From Pseudomonas poae (GTDB taxonomy: Bacteria; Pseudomonadota; Gammaproteobacteria; Pseudomonadales; Pseudomonadaceae): DNA of 64,000 nucleotides. The first letter of the stretch is position 1. Every line of letters starts with the position of its first letter. Of the stretch, positions 30,093-40,045 are shown one piece after another. The notes below the pieces were generated by a model, which ran no database searches, was not told the origin of the DNA, and worked only from the letters and a program-made list of their open reading frames with translations. The position numbers and the translations under genes were made by a program. Where the stretch lies: positions 2,108,001 through 2,172,000 of the forward strand of contig CP034537.1 of NCBI GenBank assembly GCA_004000515.1, read 5' to 3'.

Positions 30093-30755
30093 ATGTTCAC
30101 CGGCATCATCGAATCCATCGGCAGCATTCGTGCAATGACCCCAAAAGGCGGCGACGTTCGCCTGTCGGTTGAAACCGGCAAGCTCGACCTCGGCGACGTC
30201 AAGTTGGGCGACAGCATCGCTATCAATGGTGTTTGCCTGACTGTCATCGAGTTGCCGGGCAACGGCTTTGCCGCCGACGTCAGCCGGGAAACCCTGGACT
30301 GCACCGCGATGAACGATCTTGCGGCCGGCAGCCCGGTGAACCTGGAAAAAGCCCTGACCCCCACCACCCGCCTCGGCGGACACCTGGTCAGCGGTCACGT
30401 CGATGGCGTTGGCGAAGTCGTTTCCCGCAGCGAAAACGCACGTGCCGTGGAATTTCGCATTCGCGCCCCCAAAGAGCTGGCCAAGTACATCGCCCACAAA
30501 GGCTCGATCACCGTTGATGGCACCAGCCTCACCGTGAACGCCGTAAATGGCGCCGAATTTGAACTGACCATCATTCCCCACACCCTCAGCGAAACCATCA
30601 TGGCCTCGTACCAGCCAGGTCGCCGGGTGAACCTTGAAGTCGACTTGCTTGCCCGTTACCTGGAGCGCCTGCTGTTGGGCGATAAGGCCGCAGAGCCAAC
30701 ATCTGGGAACATCACTGAAAGTTTTCTGGCCGCTAACGGCTACCTGAAATCCTGA
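30093..30755 (+). CDS. ribC: Riboflavin synthase, alpha chain
   Basis: Converts two 6,7-dimethyl-8-ribityllumazines to riboflavin. 220 residues with two tandem lumazine-binding beta-barrels ([15 protein letters not shown]..., [16 protein letters not shown]...) and the hallmark INGVCLTV / VDGTSLTVN pairs. The gene is intact. Named ribC in Pseudomonas and ribE in some systems. No FMN riboswitch is seen ahead of it. Confidence 0.95.
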   Translation: MFTGIIESIGSIRAMTPKGGDVRLSVETGKLDLGDVKLGDSIAINGVCLTVIELPGNGFAADVSRETLDCTAMNDLAAGSPVNLEKALTPTTRLGGHLVSGHVDGVGEVVSRSENARAVEFRIRAPKELAKYIAHKGSITVDGTSLTVNAVNGAEFELTIIPHTLSETIMASYQPGRRVNLEVDLLARYLERLLLGDKAAEPTSGNITESFLAANGYLKS

Positions 30756-30771
30756 CCAAGGGGGGTGCCGC

Positions 30772-31862
30772 GTGGCGCTCAATAGCATCGAAGAACTGGT
30801 TGAAGACATCCGCCAAGGCAAGATGGTCATCCTGATGGATGACGAAGACCGCGAGAACGAAGGCGACATCATCATGGCCGCCGAGGCCTGCCAGCCTGAG
30901 CACATCAACTTCATGGCCAAGCACGCCCGTGGGCTGATCTGCATGCCCATGAGCCGCGAGCGTTGCGAGCTGCTCAAGCTGCCGTTGATGGCGCCGCGCA
31001 ATGGCTCGGGTTTCGGCACCAAGTTCACGGTTTCTATCGAAGCAACCACCGGCGTCACCACCGGTATTTCTGCCGCTGACCGCGCGCGTACCGTGCAAGC
31101 GGCTGCCGCCAAGGACGCCAAGGCCGAAGACATCGTGAGCCCAGGCCACATCTTCCCGCTGATGGCCCAACCGGGCGGCACCCTGGCCCGTGCTGGCCAC
31201 ACCGAAGCTGCCTGCGACCTGGCGCGCATGGCCGGTTTCGAGCCGAGCGGCGTGATCTGCGAAGTGATGAACGACGATGGCACCATGGCCCGTCGCCCTG
31301 AGTTGGAAACCTTTGCGGCCGAACACAACATCAAGATCGGCACCATTGCCGACCTGATTCACTACCGCATGATCCACGAACGTACCGTTCAGCGGATTGC
31401 CGAGCAGCCACTGGACAGCGAACTGGGCCAATTCAATTTGGTGACCTACCGTGATTCAGTGGAAGGCGACGTGCACATGGCCCTGACCCTGGGCACCATT
31501 TGTGCTGACGAACCGACCTTGGTACGTGTGCACAACATGGACCGCTGCGCGACCTGCTGATGGTCAAGCAACCGGGCCGTTGGAGCCTGCGAGCCGCCAT
31601 GGCTGCGGTTTCCGAGGCGGGCAGCGGTGTGGTGCTGTTGCTCGGCCATCCGCTGGATGGCGACGTGTTGCTGGCGCATATCCGCGAAACCGCCGACCAC
31701 GCGCCGGTGAAAAAACCGACCACCTACAGCATCGTCGGTGCCGGTTCGCAGATCCTGCGTGACCTCGGTGTGCGCAAAATGCGCCTGATGAGTGCACCGA
31801 TGAAATTTAATGCGATATCCGGTTTCGATCTGGAAGTTGTAGAATACGTGCCCTCCGAATAA
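30772..31862 (+). CDS. ribBA: DHBP synthase with degenerate GTP cyclohydrolase II domain (one frameshift)
   Basis: N-terminal 3,4-dihydroxy-2-butanone-4-phosphate synthase (residues 1-205; [33 protein letters not shown]). The C-terminal half aligns with RibA but lacks the zinc and catalytic block: where active RibA has HSECLTGD...CDCG, this has VHNMDPLRDLL. GTP cyclohydrolase activity must come from the separate ribA. GTG 30772 follows an aagggggg RBS. One C is missing near 31545; corrected length is 363 residues. Confidence 0.93.
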
Positions 31863-31950
31863 AGGCCGGCGATTTTTGCCCCTTGTTCGCGGTTAAATCA
31901 TCACTAAGGGACGCACTTTTCGCGTCCCGGCTCTTTAAGAGATTTGTCGA

Positions 31951-32426
31951 ATGACCCTGAAGACCATCGAAGGTACCTTCATCGCCCCCAAAGGCCGCTA
32001 CGCCCTGGTGGTTGGCCGCTTCAACAGCTTCGTCGTTGAAAGCCTGGTAAGCGGTGCCGTGGACGCCCTGGTTCGCCACGGTGTGAGCGAAAGCGACATC
32101 ACCATTATCCGTGCCCCTGGCGCCTTCGAAATTCCACTGGTTGCGCAAAAGTTGCTCAACAGGGTGAATACGCGGCAATCATCGCCCTGGGTGCGGTCAT
32201 TCGTGGCGGTACTCCGCACTTCGAATACGTGGCTGGCGAATGCACCAAGGGCCTGGCCCAGGTGTCCATGGAGTTCGGCGTGCCAGTCGCTTTCGGCGTA
32301 CTGACCGTTGATTCCATCGAGCAAGCCATCGAACGTTCCGGCACCAAGGCTGGCAACAAAGGTGCTGAAGCTGCCCTGTCCGCGCTGGAAATGGTCAGCC
32401 TGCTGTCGCAGTTGGAGGCCAAGTGA
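31951..32426 (+). CDS. ribH: 6,7-dimethyl-8-ribityllumazine synthase (one frameshift)
   Basis: Condenses DHBP with the RibD product. 158 residues after correction. Motifs [49 protein letters not shown] and [16 protein letters not shown] are family standard. One G is missing near 32150 ([12 protein letters not shown]). It overlaps nusB by 4 bases. Confidence 0.94.
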
Positions 32427-32923
32427 TTTCCGACGAGAGCGACAACTTCAACCCGCGTGAGCCACGTCCAGCCGATGCTGGCAAGCCATCGAAGAACGAG
32501 AAGCGTCGCGCTGCTCGTCAGCTGGCGACCCAGGCGCTGTACCAGCGTCACCTGGCGGGTGCGTCGTTGAACGAAATCGAAGCGCAGTTTCGCGTCGACA
32601 ACGATTTCACCTTTGCTGACCTGCCGTATTTCCACGACATCCTGCACGGCGTGCATGCCCACCTGACCGAGATCGATACAGCCCTGGCACCTTGTCTGGA
32701 CCTGACCATCGAAGAACTGGACCCGGTTGAGCTGTGCGTCATGCGCCTGTCGGCCTGGGAACTGCTCTATCGCGTCGACGTGCCGTACCGCGTAGTGATC
32801 AACGAAGGCATCGAACTGGCGAAAGTCTACGGTTCGACCGACGGTCACAAGTTCGTCAACGGCGTGCTCGACAAGCTGGCTCCGCGCCTGCGTGAAGCCG
32901 AAGTGAAGGCGTACAAGCGCTAA
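32423..32923 (+). CDS. nusB: Transcription antitermination factor NusB
   Basis: All-helical RNA-binding protein that pairs with NusE/S10 at boxA in rRNA leaders. 166 residues, intact ([52 protein letters not shown]). It starts with GTG 32423 overlapping the ribH stop, so translation is coupled. Confidence 0.95.
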   Translation: MISDESDNFNPREPRPADAGKPSKNEKRRAARQLATQALYQRHLAGASLNEIEAQFRVDNDFTFADLPYFHDILHGVHAHLTEIDTALAPCLDLTIEELDPVELCVMRLSAWELLYRVDVPYRVVINEGIELAKVYGSTDGHKFVNGVLDKLAPRLREAEVKAYKR

Positions 32924-32941
32924 TCTGCGCTTGAACCTTTG

Positions 32942-33905
32942 ATGGGCGAGTTCGAACTGATCCGCAAATACTTCGCCGCCGCGCCTTGTGCGCAGGGCGG
33001 CGAAGGCATTGCCCTGGGGATCGGCGACGACTGCGTTTGCTGGCGCTCCCCGCTGGGGAGCAGTTGGCGGTTTCCACCGATACCTTGGTGGCCGGGGTGC
33101 ATTTTTCCGACCCCTGCGACCCGTTCCTGCTCGGCCAGCGCTCGTTGGCCGTTGCGGTAAGCGACCTGGCCGCCATGGGCGCCCATCCTCTCGCGTTTAC
33201 CCTTGCTCTCACCACGCCGACGGTCGATGCCGATTGGTTGCAACGCTATGCCCAAGGCTTGAATGTCATGGCGCAAAGCTGTGGCGTCGTCCTGGTGGGC
33301 GGCGACACCACGCGTGGCCCGCTCAGCCTGACCATGACCGTGTTCGGTCGTGTGCCCGCTGGGCAGGCATTGACGCGCAGCGGTGCGCAAGCGGGTGACC
33401 TGTTGTGCGTGGGGGGCGAATTGGGCAATGCCGCCGGCGCTTTGCCGCTGGTATTGGGCCAACGCACGGCCGATGCAGCCATCGCCGAGCCACTGCTGGC
33501 GCACTACTGGTCGCCGCAGCCGCAGTTGGCCCTCGGGCTGGCGCTGCGGAACAAGGCGACGTCTGCGATGGATATCTCCGACGGGCTCCTGGCCGATTGC
33601 GGGCATATCGCCAAGGCGTCGGCTGTCAGCTTGTTGATCGAGCGCCAGCAGTTGCCGTTGTCCACGGCCTTGCTGGCGTTTGTGGGGATGACGAGGCGCG
33701 TGTGGCGGCCCTGAGCGGTGGCGACGACTACGTGTTGGCGTTCACTCTGCCGCCTGCCGAGTTGGCGCCGTTGCTGGCCGCTGGTTGGCCGGTCCATGTG
33801 ATTGGCCGGGTCGAAGCGGGGCAGGGCGTAACGCTGCTCGACGCCGATGGGCAAGACATCACGCCGGCCATTCGCGGCTATCAGCATTTTCGCGAAACGC
33901 CGTAA
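32942..33905 (+). CDS. thiL: Thiamine-monophosphate kinase (two frameshifts)
   Basis: Phosphorylates thiamine-P to thiamine-PP. 321 residues after correction. Motifs: GIGDDC (metal and ATP), STDTLVAGVHF, VAVSDLAAMGAHPL, VGGDTTRGPLSLTMTVFG, MDISDGLLADCGHI and LSGGDDYVLAFT. One T is missing near 33038 and one G near 33688. pgpA, which follows thiL in P. aeruginosa, is absent here. Confidence 0.93.
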
Positions 33906-33959
33906 ACCGGCGACCTGCGCTACCCTCTATACGATCTTCACGGAGTAGGAGGCTGTCCC

Positions 33960-34687
33960 ATGGATGTGCGCGGCTGGTTTTTGGTAGTGCTGTGCGCCTT
34001 CACATCCCTGGCGCACGCCGATGAGGTGTCGGTGGTTCCCGGCAAGGTCCTATTGGCCAGCGAGGCCTGGGATGATTACACCAACCCCGACGGTCGCGGG
34101 CTGGCCTGGGACGTGCTGCGCAAGGTCTTCGAACCGGCCGGAATCACCCTGCAAACCCGCTCCGAGCCTTACACGCGCTCGGTCGGCTTGGCCCAGCGCG
34201 GCGAGGTCGATGGCTGGGTTGGCTCTTATCGCGATGAGGCCAAGGGCGTGCTTTACCCTCATTGGAACTTCGATTCCGATCACATCTACGCCCTTGGCCT
34301 GGCCAGTACTCCCGTGCCGACGGTGGCCACGCTGGGCAATTATCGTTTGGCCTGGGTGCGTGGCTACAAGTACGAGGACTACCTGCCCAATGTGCACCGC
34401 TTCAACCAGATCGAACGCCGTGATGGCATCCTGCCGATGCTTCGACATGCCCGAGCCGACTTTTATATCGACGCCTTGACCGAAGCCCGTGAAGTCCTTG
34501 GGCAAGCGGATGATCCCTCGACGTTCAAGCTGACCCATATCGCCGAACTGCCGCTGTACGTGGGTTTTGCCGATAATGAACGGGGCGGGGTTTAATGGAG
34601 GTGTTCGACCAGCGCATGGCGGCCCTGGTGAAAAATGGAGAGTTGAAGCCGATTTTCGAACACTGGAATCAGCCCTATCCGTTCTGA
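33960..34687 (+). CDS. Periplasmic substrate-binding protein (PBP2 type) (one frameshift)
   Basis: 242-residue exported protein after correction. Signal peptide MDVRGWFLVVLCAFTSLAHA, then a PBP2 amino-acid-binding-like fold (VLLASEAWDDYTNPDGRGLA, RGEVDGWVGSYRDEA, FNQIERRDGILPMLRHARAD) ending LVKNGELKPIFEHWNQPYPF. One base is missing near 34588. No permease or ATPase is nearby, so it is an orphan; a signalling or scavenging role is as likely as transport. Confidence 0.75.
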
Positions 34688-34816
34688 CATGCATAGAACC
34701 GGGATGAAGGCCAATCGAACCTATTGATCTTTACCAGCGATAATTCAGCTTAAGCGTCTGTAGGAACCTGCTGTTACAATGGCCGCCTTTGTAAAAACTG
34801 AAATCAGGAGCACACG

Positions 34817-35433
34817 GTGCCCGTCGTTTTCGTCGCCGCTTCCAAGCTGCCTACCCCTTTGCCACGTTCACCATGAACGGCTTTCTTGAAGAGGCCACCG
34901 GTCGCGAGCACGTCGTGCTCAGCCTGGGCGATATCGCTGATGGCGCTCCGGTGCTGGGTCGCGTGCACTCCGAGTGCCTGACCGGTGATGCACTGTTCAG
35001 CCAGCGTTGCGACTGCGGTTCGCAACTGGAAGCCGCCATGCGTGCCATCGCCCGTGAAGGTCGAGGCGTGTTGCTGTACCTGCGCCAGGAAGGCCGTGGC
35101 ATTGGCTTGATGAACAAGATTCGCGCCTACGAGTTGCAAGACGGCGGTGCCGACACCGTCGAAGCCAACGAGCGCCTGGGCTTCGCCGCTGACCAGCGTG
35201 ACTATGCGATCTGCCTGCCGATGCTTGAACACCTCGGCGTCAAATCGCTGCGCTTGATGACCAACAACCCGCGCAAGGTCAAAGCGTTGACCGACATGGG
35301 TATCACCGTAGCCGAGCGCGTGCCGCTGCATACCGGGCACAACCCGCACAACAAGCTCTACTTGGCCACCAAGGCCAGCAAGCTCGACCACATGATGGGC
35401 AACGAGCATCAGGGCGAGGTCGACCGCGCGTGA
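34817..35433 (+). CDS. ribA: GTP cyclohydrolase II (one frameshift near the start)
   Basis: First committed step of riboflavin synthesis. The zinc motif [20 protein letters not shown] and [15 protein letters not shown] are intact. GTG 34817, 6 bases after aggag, gives the family N-terminus [20 protein letters not shown] and 205 residues, but one C is missing near 34856; from ATG 34873 a shorter intact ORF remains. It supplies the activity that the RibA-like half of ribBA has lost. Confidence 0.94.
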
Positions 35434-35849
35434 CCCGAGGCCAGGTGAAACGGCGACTGTCCTTCAACTGGTGGCAGTACCTGGCCCTGGCGTTGCTTCC
35501 CCTGTTTGTGATCAATCTGGTATTCGGCCAAGCCGAATCCCTGCTGCCGGTGTTGGCCATGCCGTTTTTTATCGCCGGCGTGGCCTCGATGTTCCTTAGC
35601 CTGCGTTACTTCAACGGCTACAAACACGCGTTGATCGCCACCTCCAAAGCCCTCGACACCCCCGAAGAACCATCTGCCTGGATTACCCTGGCGGCCCGAC
35701 GGCGTGCGGCGTTGCTGATCGCTGCTATTCCTGCCTGGATTGGCGCGCTGGCGGTGTTCGTAGGGTTGGAAGCCGTGCCGCTGTGCTTGCTGGCGCTGTC
35801 GACCCTGGTGTTGTTCTACCTCTACCGCATACCCCGTCAACTGGGATGA
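35430..35849 (+). CDS. Small membrane protein of unknown function
   Basis: 139 residues with four likely TM helices ([76 protein letters not shown]) and an Arg/Lys-rich start. Start is GTG 35430, overlapping the ribA stop; the 3' end overlaps the BtuF-like gene by 4 bases. It is thus translationally coupled on both sides. I recognise no family motif. Confidence 0.7.
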   Translation: MTRGQVKRRLSFNWWQYLALALLPLFVINLVFGQAESLLPVLAMPFFIAGVASMFLSLRYFNGYKHALIATSKALDTPEEPSAWITLAARRRAALLIAAIPAWIGALAVFVGLEAVPLCLLALSTLVLFYLYRIPRQLG

Positions 35850-36633
35850 TGCGCCGCTGGCTGGCCGTTTTGCTGCTGGCATCGAGTGCCCAGGCATGGG
35901 CGGTTGAGCGGGTGGTCAGCCTCGCGCCGTCTCTTTCCGAAATCGTGGCTGAACTGGGCGCTGCCGATCTGTTGGTGGGCGTGCTTGATGGTGGCGAGCG
36001 GCCGCCGGAATTGGCAGAGGTGCCGTCCGTTGGGCACTACGGCCAACTGGACATGGAGCGCCTGCTCAATCTCAAGCCCGACCTGATCCTGCTCTGGCCC
36101 GGCAGTGTCGGCCCGGCCCAGCGCGAGCAGTTGCAGCGCTTGAACATCCCCATTTACGTCGCCGCCCCCATAGCCTTGAACAGCTCACTACCCAGGTCCA
36201 GGCCATCGCCGAGCAATTGGGGCGTGCTGATGCCGGGCGGCAGTTGGCCGCGCAGCTGCGCCAACGTCTGGCCGAACTGCGCCAGCGTTATCAGCGGGCG
36301 CAGCCGCTGCGGGTGTTCTATCAAGTGTGGAACCAGCCGCTGTACACCGTGGGCGGTGGGCAGATCATCAGTGATGCGCTGAGTGTATGCGGCGGGCGCA
36401 ATGTGTTTGACGACATCACGTTACCCGCGCCGCAGGTGAGTATTGAGTCGGTGTTGCAGCGTGATCCCGAGGTGATTCTTGTCGGTGATCAAGCGCAGAT
36501 GGAAGCATGGAAAGCCTGGCCAATGATGGCGCCGCGAGTGCGATTAGTGCCGGATAAAGGCCTGGAGCGGCCTAGTGGGCAGATGGTGGAGGCGGTGGCG
36601 AGGTTGTGTCAGGTGATATCGCCAAGCCGCTGA
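35846..36633 (+). CDS. BtuF-like cobalamin-binding periplasmic protein (one frameshift)
   Basis: Class III substrate-binding protein, 262 residues after correction. Signal peptide [19 protein letters not shown]; then VERVVSLAPSLSEIVAELGA, GVLDGGERPPELAEVPSVGH, MERLLNLKPDLILLWPG and the C-lobe VFYQVWNQPLYTVGGGQIIS. These are typical of corrinoid- or haem-binding BtuF relatives. One base is missing near 36178. It is an orphan with no BtuCD partner in the window. Confidence 0.82.
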
Positions 36634-36637
36634 CACC

Positions 36638-36715
36638 GCTATCGCAGGCAAGCCAGCTCCCACCTTAAATTGTGTACGCGATCAAAATGTGGGAGCAAGC
36701 CCGCTCCCACATTTT
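36638..36715. repeat. REP-type palindromes between btuF-like gene and dxs
   Basis: One degenerate REP (cgcaggcaagccagctccca) and one stem aaaatgtgggagc / gctcccacatttt. They lie between convergent genes and the second stem can end transcription both ways. Confidence 0.85.
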
Positions 36716-36742
36716 AGTTCCGGTTTCTGCCGGAATATCGGG

Positions 36743-38638
36743 CTACAGGCCCAGCAGCGCCATGCGCTCGCGCACCGATGCTTCGATCCCGGCTTCGTCC
36801 AGCCCACACTCCGCCAGCATCTGCGCTGGCTTCGCATGTTCGACATACACGTCCGGCAAGCCCAGGTGCAGCACCGACTTGAGGATGTTCTGCCGCGCCA
36901 GGAACTCGCTGACCGCCGCACCGGCGCCGCCCATGATGGCGTTCTCTTCGATGGTCACCAGCAGTTCGTGGCTGCCGGCAATCTCGCGCACGAGAGCTTC
37001 ATCCAGTGGCTTGACGAAACGCATGTCGACCACGGTGGCGTCAATCTTCTCGGCGACCTTCAAGGCTTCGGCCAATTGCACGCCAAACACCAGGAACGCC
37101 GTCTTGCTGCCTTGGCGACGCACGATGCCCTTGCCGATCTCGATAGGCGCCAGGTCCTTTCGATCAGCGCATTCGGGCCATTGCCGCGTGGGTAACGCAC
37201 GGCGGCCGGGCCGTTGTACAGGTGGCCGGTGCTGAGCATCTTGCGCAGTTCGTTCTCGTCGCTCGGCGTCATCACCAGCATGCCGGGGATGCAGCGCAGG
37301 TAGGAGAGATCGAAGCTGCCTGCGTGGTCGGGCCGTCTTCGCCCACCAGGCCTGCACGGTCGATGGCGAACAATACGTCGAGGTTCTGCACCGCCACGTC
37401 ATGCACCAACTGGTCATACCCGCGTTGCAGGAACGTGGAGTAGATCGCCACCACGGGCTTGGCACCTTCACAGGCCATGCCGGCCGCAAAGGTCACCGCG
37501 TGTTGCTCGGCAATCGCCACGTCGAAGTAACGCAGTGGGAAACGCTCGCTGAACGCCACCAGGTCGGAGCCTTCCTTCATCGCCGGGGTAATGCCCACCA
37601 GGCGCGGGTCGGCGGCGGCCATGTCGCACAGCCATTCGCCGAGCACACCGGAATACTTCGGTCCGCTGGCTTTTTTCGGCGCAGCAGCGGGGGCGTCCAC
37701 GGGTTCCAGTTTGGTGATGGCGTGGTAGCCAATCGGGTCGACTTCCGCCGGGGCGAAACCTTTGCCCTTTTGGTGACGATATGCAGGAACTGCGGACCCT
37801 TGAGGTCACGCATGTTGCGCAGCGTGGCGATCAGGGTGGGCAGGTCGTGGCCGTCGATAGGGCCGATGTAGTTCCAACCCAGCTCTTCGAACAGGGTGCC
37901 GGGTACCAGCATGCCCTTGGCATATTCTTCGGTACGGCGGGCAATTTCCCACGCGCCAGGCAGACGCGAGAGCACCTTCTTGCTGCCTTCGCGCATGCTG
38001 GCGTAGGTACGGCTGGAGAGGATTTTTGCCAGGTAATTGGACAGGCCACCGACATTGCGCGAGATCGACATGTCGTTGTCGTTGAGGATCACCAACATGT
38101 TGGCGTCCACTTCCGGCGCATGGTTCAGTGCTTCGAAGGCCATGCCGGCGGTCAGCGCGCCGTCACCGATCACCGCAATCGCCTTGCGATCACTGCCTTG
38201 CAGGCGGGCGGCAATCGCCATGCCCAGCGCTGCACTGATGGAGGTGCTGGAGTGTCCGACGCCAAAGGTGTCGTACTCGCTCTCGGAGCGGCGCGGGAAG
38301 GCGGCAATGCCGTCCTTTTGGCGTAGCGTGCCCATTTGCTCGCGACGACCTGTGAGGATCTTGTGCGGATACGCCTGATGGCCCACGTCCCACACCAGCC
38401 GGTCGTCCGGAGTGTCGAACACGTAATGCAGGGCGATAGTCAGCTCGATGACGCCCAGGCCGGCGCCGAAATGCCCACCGGTCTGGCCGACCGTGTAGAG
38501 CAATTCCAGGCGCAACTCATCGGCCAGGGTTTCCAGCTCGGCTTCACCCAGACGGCGCAGGCCGACCGGCGTGACAGCACGGTCGAGCAGGGGCGTGGAC
38601 GGGCGCTTGCGGGGAATCTCTTGAAACGTCGTGGGCAT
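36743..38638 (-). CDS. dxs: 1-deoxy-D-xylulose-5-phosphate synthase (three frameshifts)
   Basis: Thiamine-PP enzyme that starts the MEP isoprenoid pathway. TPP motif [45 protein letters not shown], catalytic-region [20 protein letters not shown] and [15 protein letters not shown] are all clear. Three single-base losses (near 37770, 37325 and 37160) split it; corrected length is 632 residues, normal for the family. dxs is essential in Pseudomonas, so real frameshifts are not credible. Downstream in the same direction of ispA and xseB. Confidence 0.95.
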
Positions 38639-38748
38639 CAGGCGAATCGTTATAGGTATAGAAGAGGCGGCAGTTTACCTCAAGCATTGCAAACTGCCCA
38701 CGCAGAGCGCCGAACTTGGCTGATATGCGGCCGTAAAGGCCGCCGTTA

Positions 38749-39637
38749 TCAGTGCCGGCGTTCGACGATATACCGCGCCAGGTCCCGCAGCGGCTCGGCC
38801 GCCGCGTCGAAAGGTCGCAGGGCGTCCAGGGCTTGGTCGCGCAGTTCAAAGGCGTACGCCTTGGCCGCGTCCAGCCCGAGCAATGCAGGATAAGTCGGTT
38901 TGTCCCGTGCGATATCGGCACCCTGGCGTTTGCCCAGGGTGGCGGTATCACTTTCCACGTCGAGAATGTCGTCCTGCACCTGGAAGGCCAGGCCGATGGC
39001 GCGGGAATAGGTATTCAGCGCGGCCAGCTGTGCAGCTTCGGCGCGGCCACTGGCCAGGGCGCCCAACTGCACGGCGGCTTCGATCAGCGCGCCGGTCTTG
39101 TGTCGGTGCATGTATTCCAGCGCCTGTTGATCAAGTTTTTGGCCGACCGATCCCAGGTCGATGGCCTGGCCGCCGACCATGCCGGCGGGGCCAGCAGCCA
39201 CGGCTAGGGCGGTAACCATGCGCAGGCGAATCTCGGCGTTGACGCTGCTCAGCGTTGGGTCCAGCAGTGCGCCGAACGCCAGGCTTTGCAGGCCGTCACC
39301 GGCCAGAATTGCGCAGGCCTCATCAAAGGCTTTGTGGGTGGTGGGCTGGCCGCGACGCAAATCGTCGTCGTCCATCGCCGGCAAATCGTCATGCACCAGA
39401 GAATAAGCGTGGATCAACTCCACCGCGCACGCCGCACCATTGGCCTGCTCGGCCGGTGCGCCGAGCGCTTTCGCACGCGGCGTACGCCAACAATGGACGC
39501 ACGCGCTTGCCGCCATTCATCACGCTGTAGCGCATGGCTTCGTAAAGACGCTTGAGTTCGGGGCTTGGCGCAACAAACAAGGGTTCCAACGCCGCATTGA
39601 CCCGGGCTTGGCTACTGGCCTGATACGCGTCGATCAT
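38749..39637 (-). CDS. ispA: Farnesyl diphosphate synthase (one frameshift)
   Basis: Makes C15 prenyl diphosphate. First Asp-rich motif [30 protein letters not shown] and second Asp-rich motif [13 protein letters not shown] are present. One extra A near 39474 ([11 protein letters not shown]) breaks the frame; corrected length is 295 residues. Its ATG overlaps the xseB stop (ATGA). Gene order xseB-ispA-dxs is standard. Confidence 0.95.
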
Positions 39638-39877
39638 TCGGGTTGTTCCGCATCGAAAGGCTCTTCGGCCAATTCCCCGTCACGTTCCAGCAGCACCTGC
39701 ACCTTCTGCTCCGCCTGCGCCAACGCGCTCTGGCAGTCGCGAGTCAGGCCGATGCCTTGCTCAAACGCTGTCAACGAGTCTTCCAGCGACAACTCGCCGT
39801 TTCTCCAGACGCTCGACCAGGGTTTGCAGGTCGGCGAGGGATTGTTCGAAATCGAGTGCAACTTTTTTGCGGGCCAT
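39634..39877 (-). CDS. xseB: Exodeoxyribonuclease VII small subunit (one frameshift)
   Basis: 80 residues after correction, helical, partner of XseA for ssDNA degradation. [40 protein letters not shown] and [19 protein letters not shown] are the family pattern. An extra A near 39800 (RLE|NGELS) breaks the frame. It is the first gene of xseB-ispA-dxs. Confidence 0.92.
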
Positions 39878-39964
39878 GGCGGCTATTCCGGTAGACGGTA
39901 AACCGGCGGGACACTAGCAGACATGAGGATTCTGGGCAAATGAGCGGGGGTGGTCCAGAAGAGC

Positions 39965-39995
39965 GTGAGCCGAATAAATGAGTTATTCGGCTCAC
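39965..39995 (-). terminator. Hairpin downstream of the TonB receptor gene
   Basis: Perfect stem gtgagccgaata / tattcggctcac with a short loop, followed at 39999-40029 by a second, imperfect copy of the same elements (gagccga ... tcggctc). It lies 50 bases after the receptor stop. There is no strong T-run, so efficiency is uncertain. Confidence 0.55.
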
Positions 39996-40045
39996 AAAAT
40001 GAGCCGATTGCTCACGCTATTCGGCTCACTACTCTTCAGACTTTG

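Noticed and set aside
28360..35450. FMN riboswitch ahead of the riboflavin genes
   Set aside because: I looked upstream of ribD, ribC, ribBA, ribH and ribA for the conserved RFN blocks; the gaps are too short or lack the pattern.
35846..36633. Haem or siderophore ABC importer
   Set aside because: Only a BtuF-like binding protein is present; no permease or ATPase of the BtuCD type is nearby, so a complete importer cannot be claimed.
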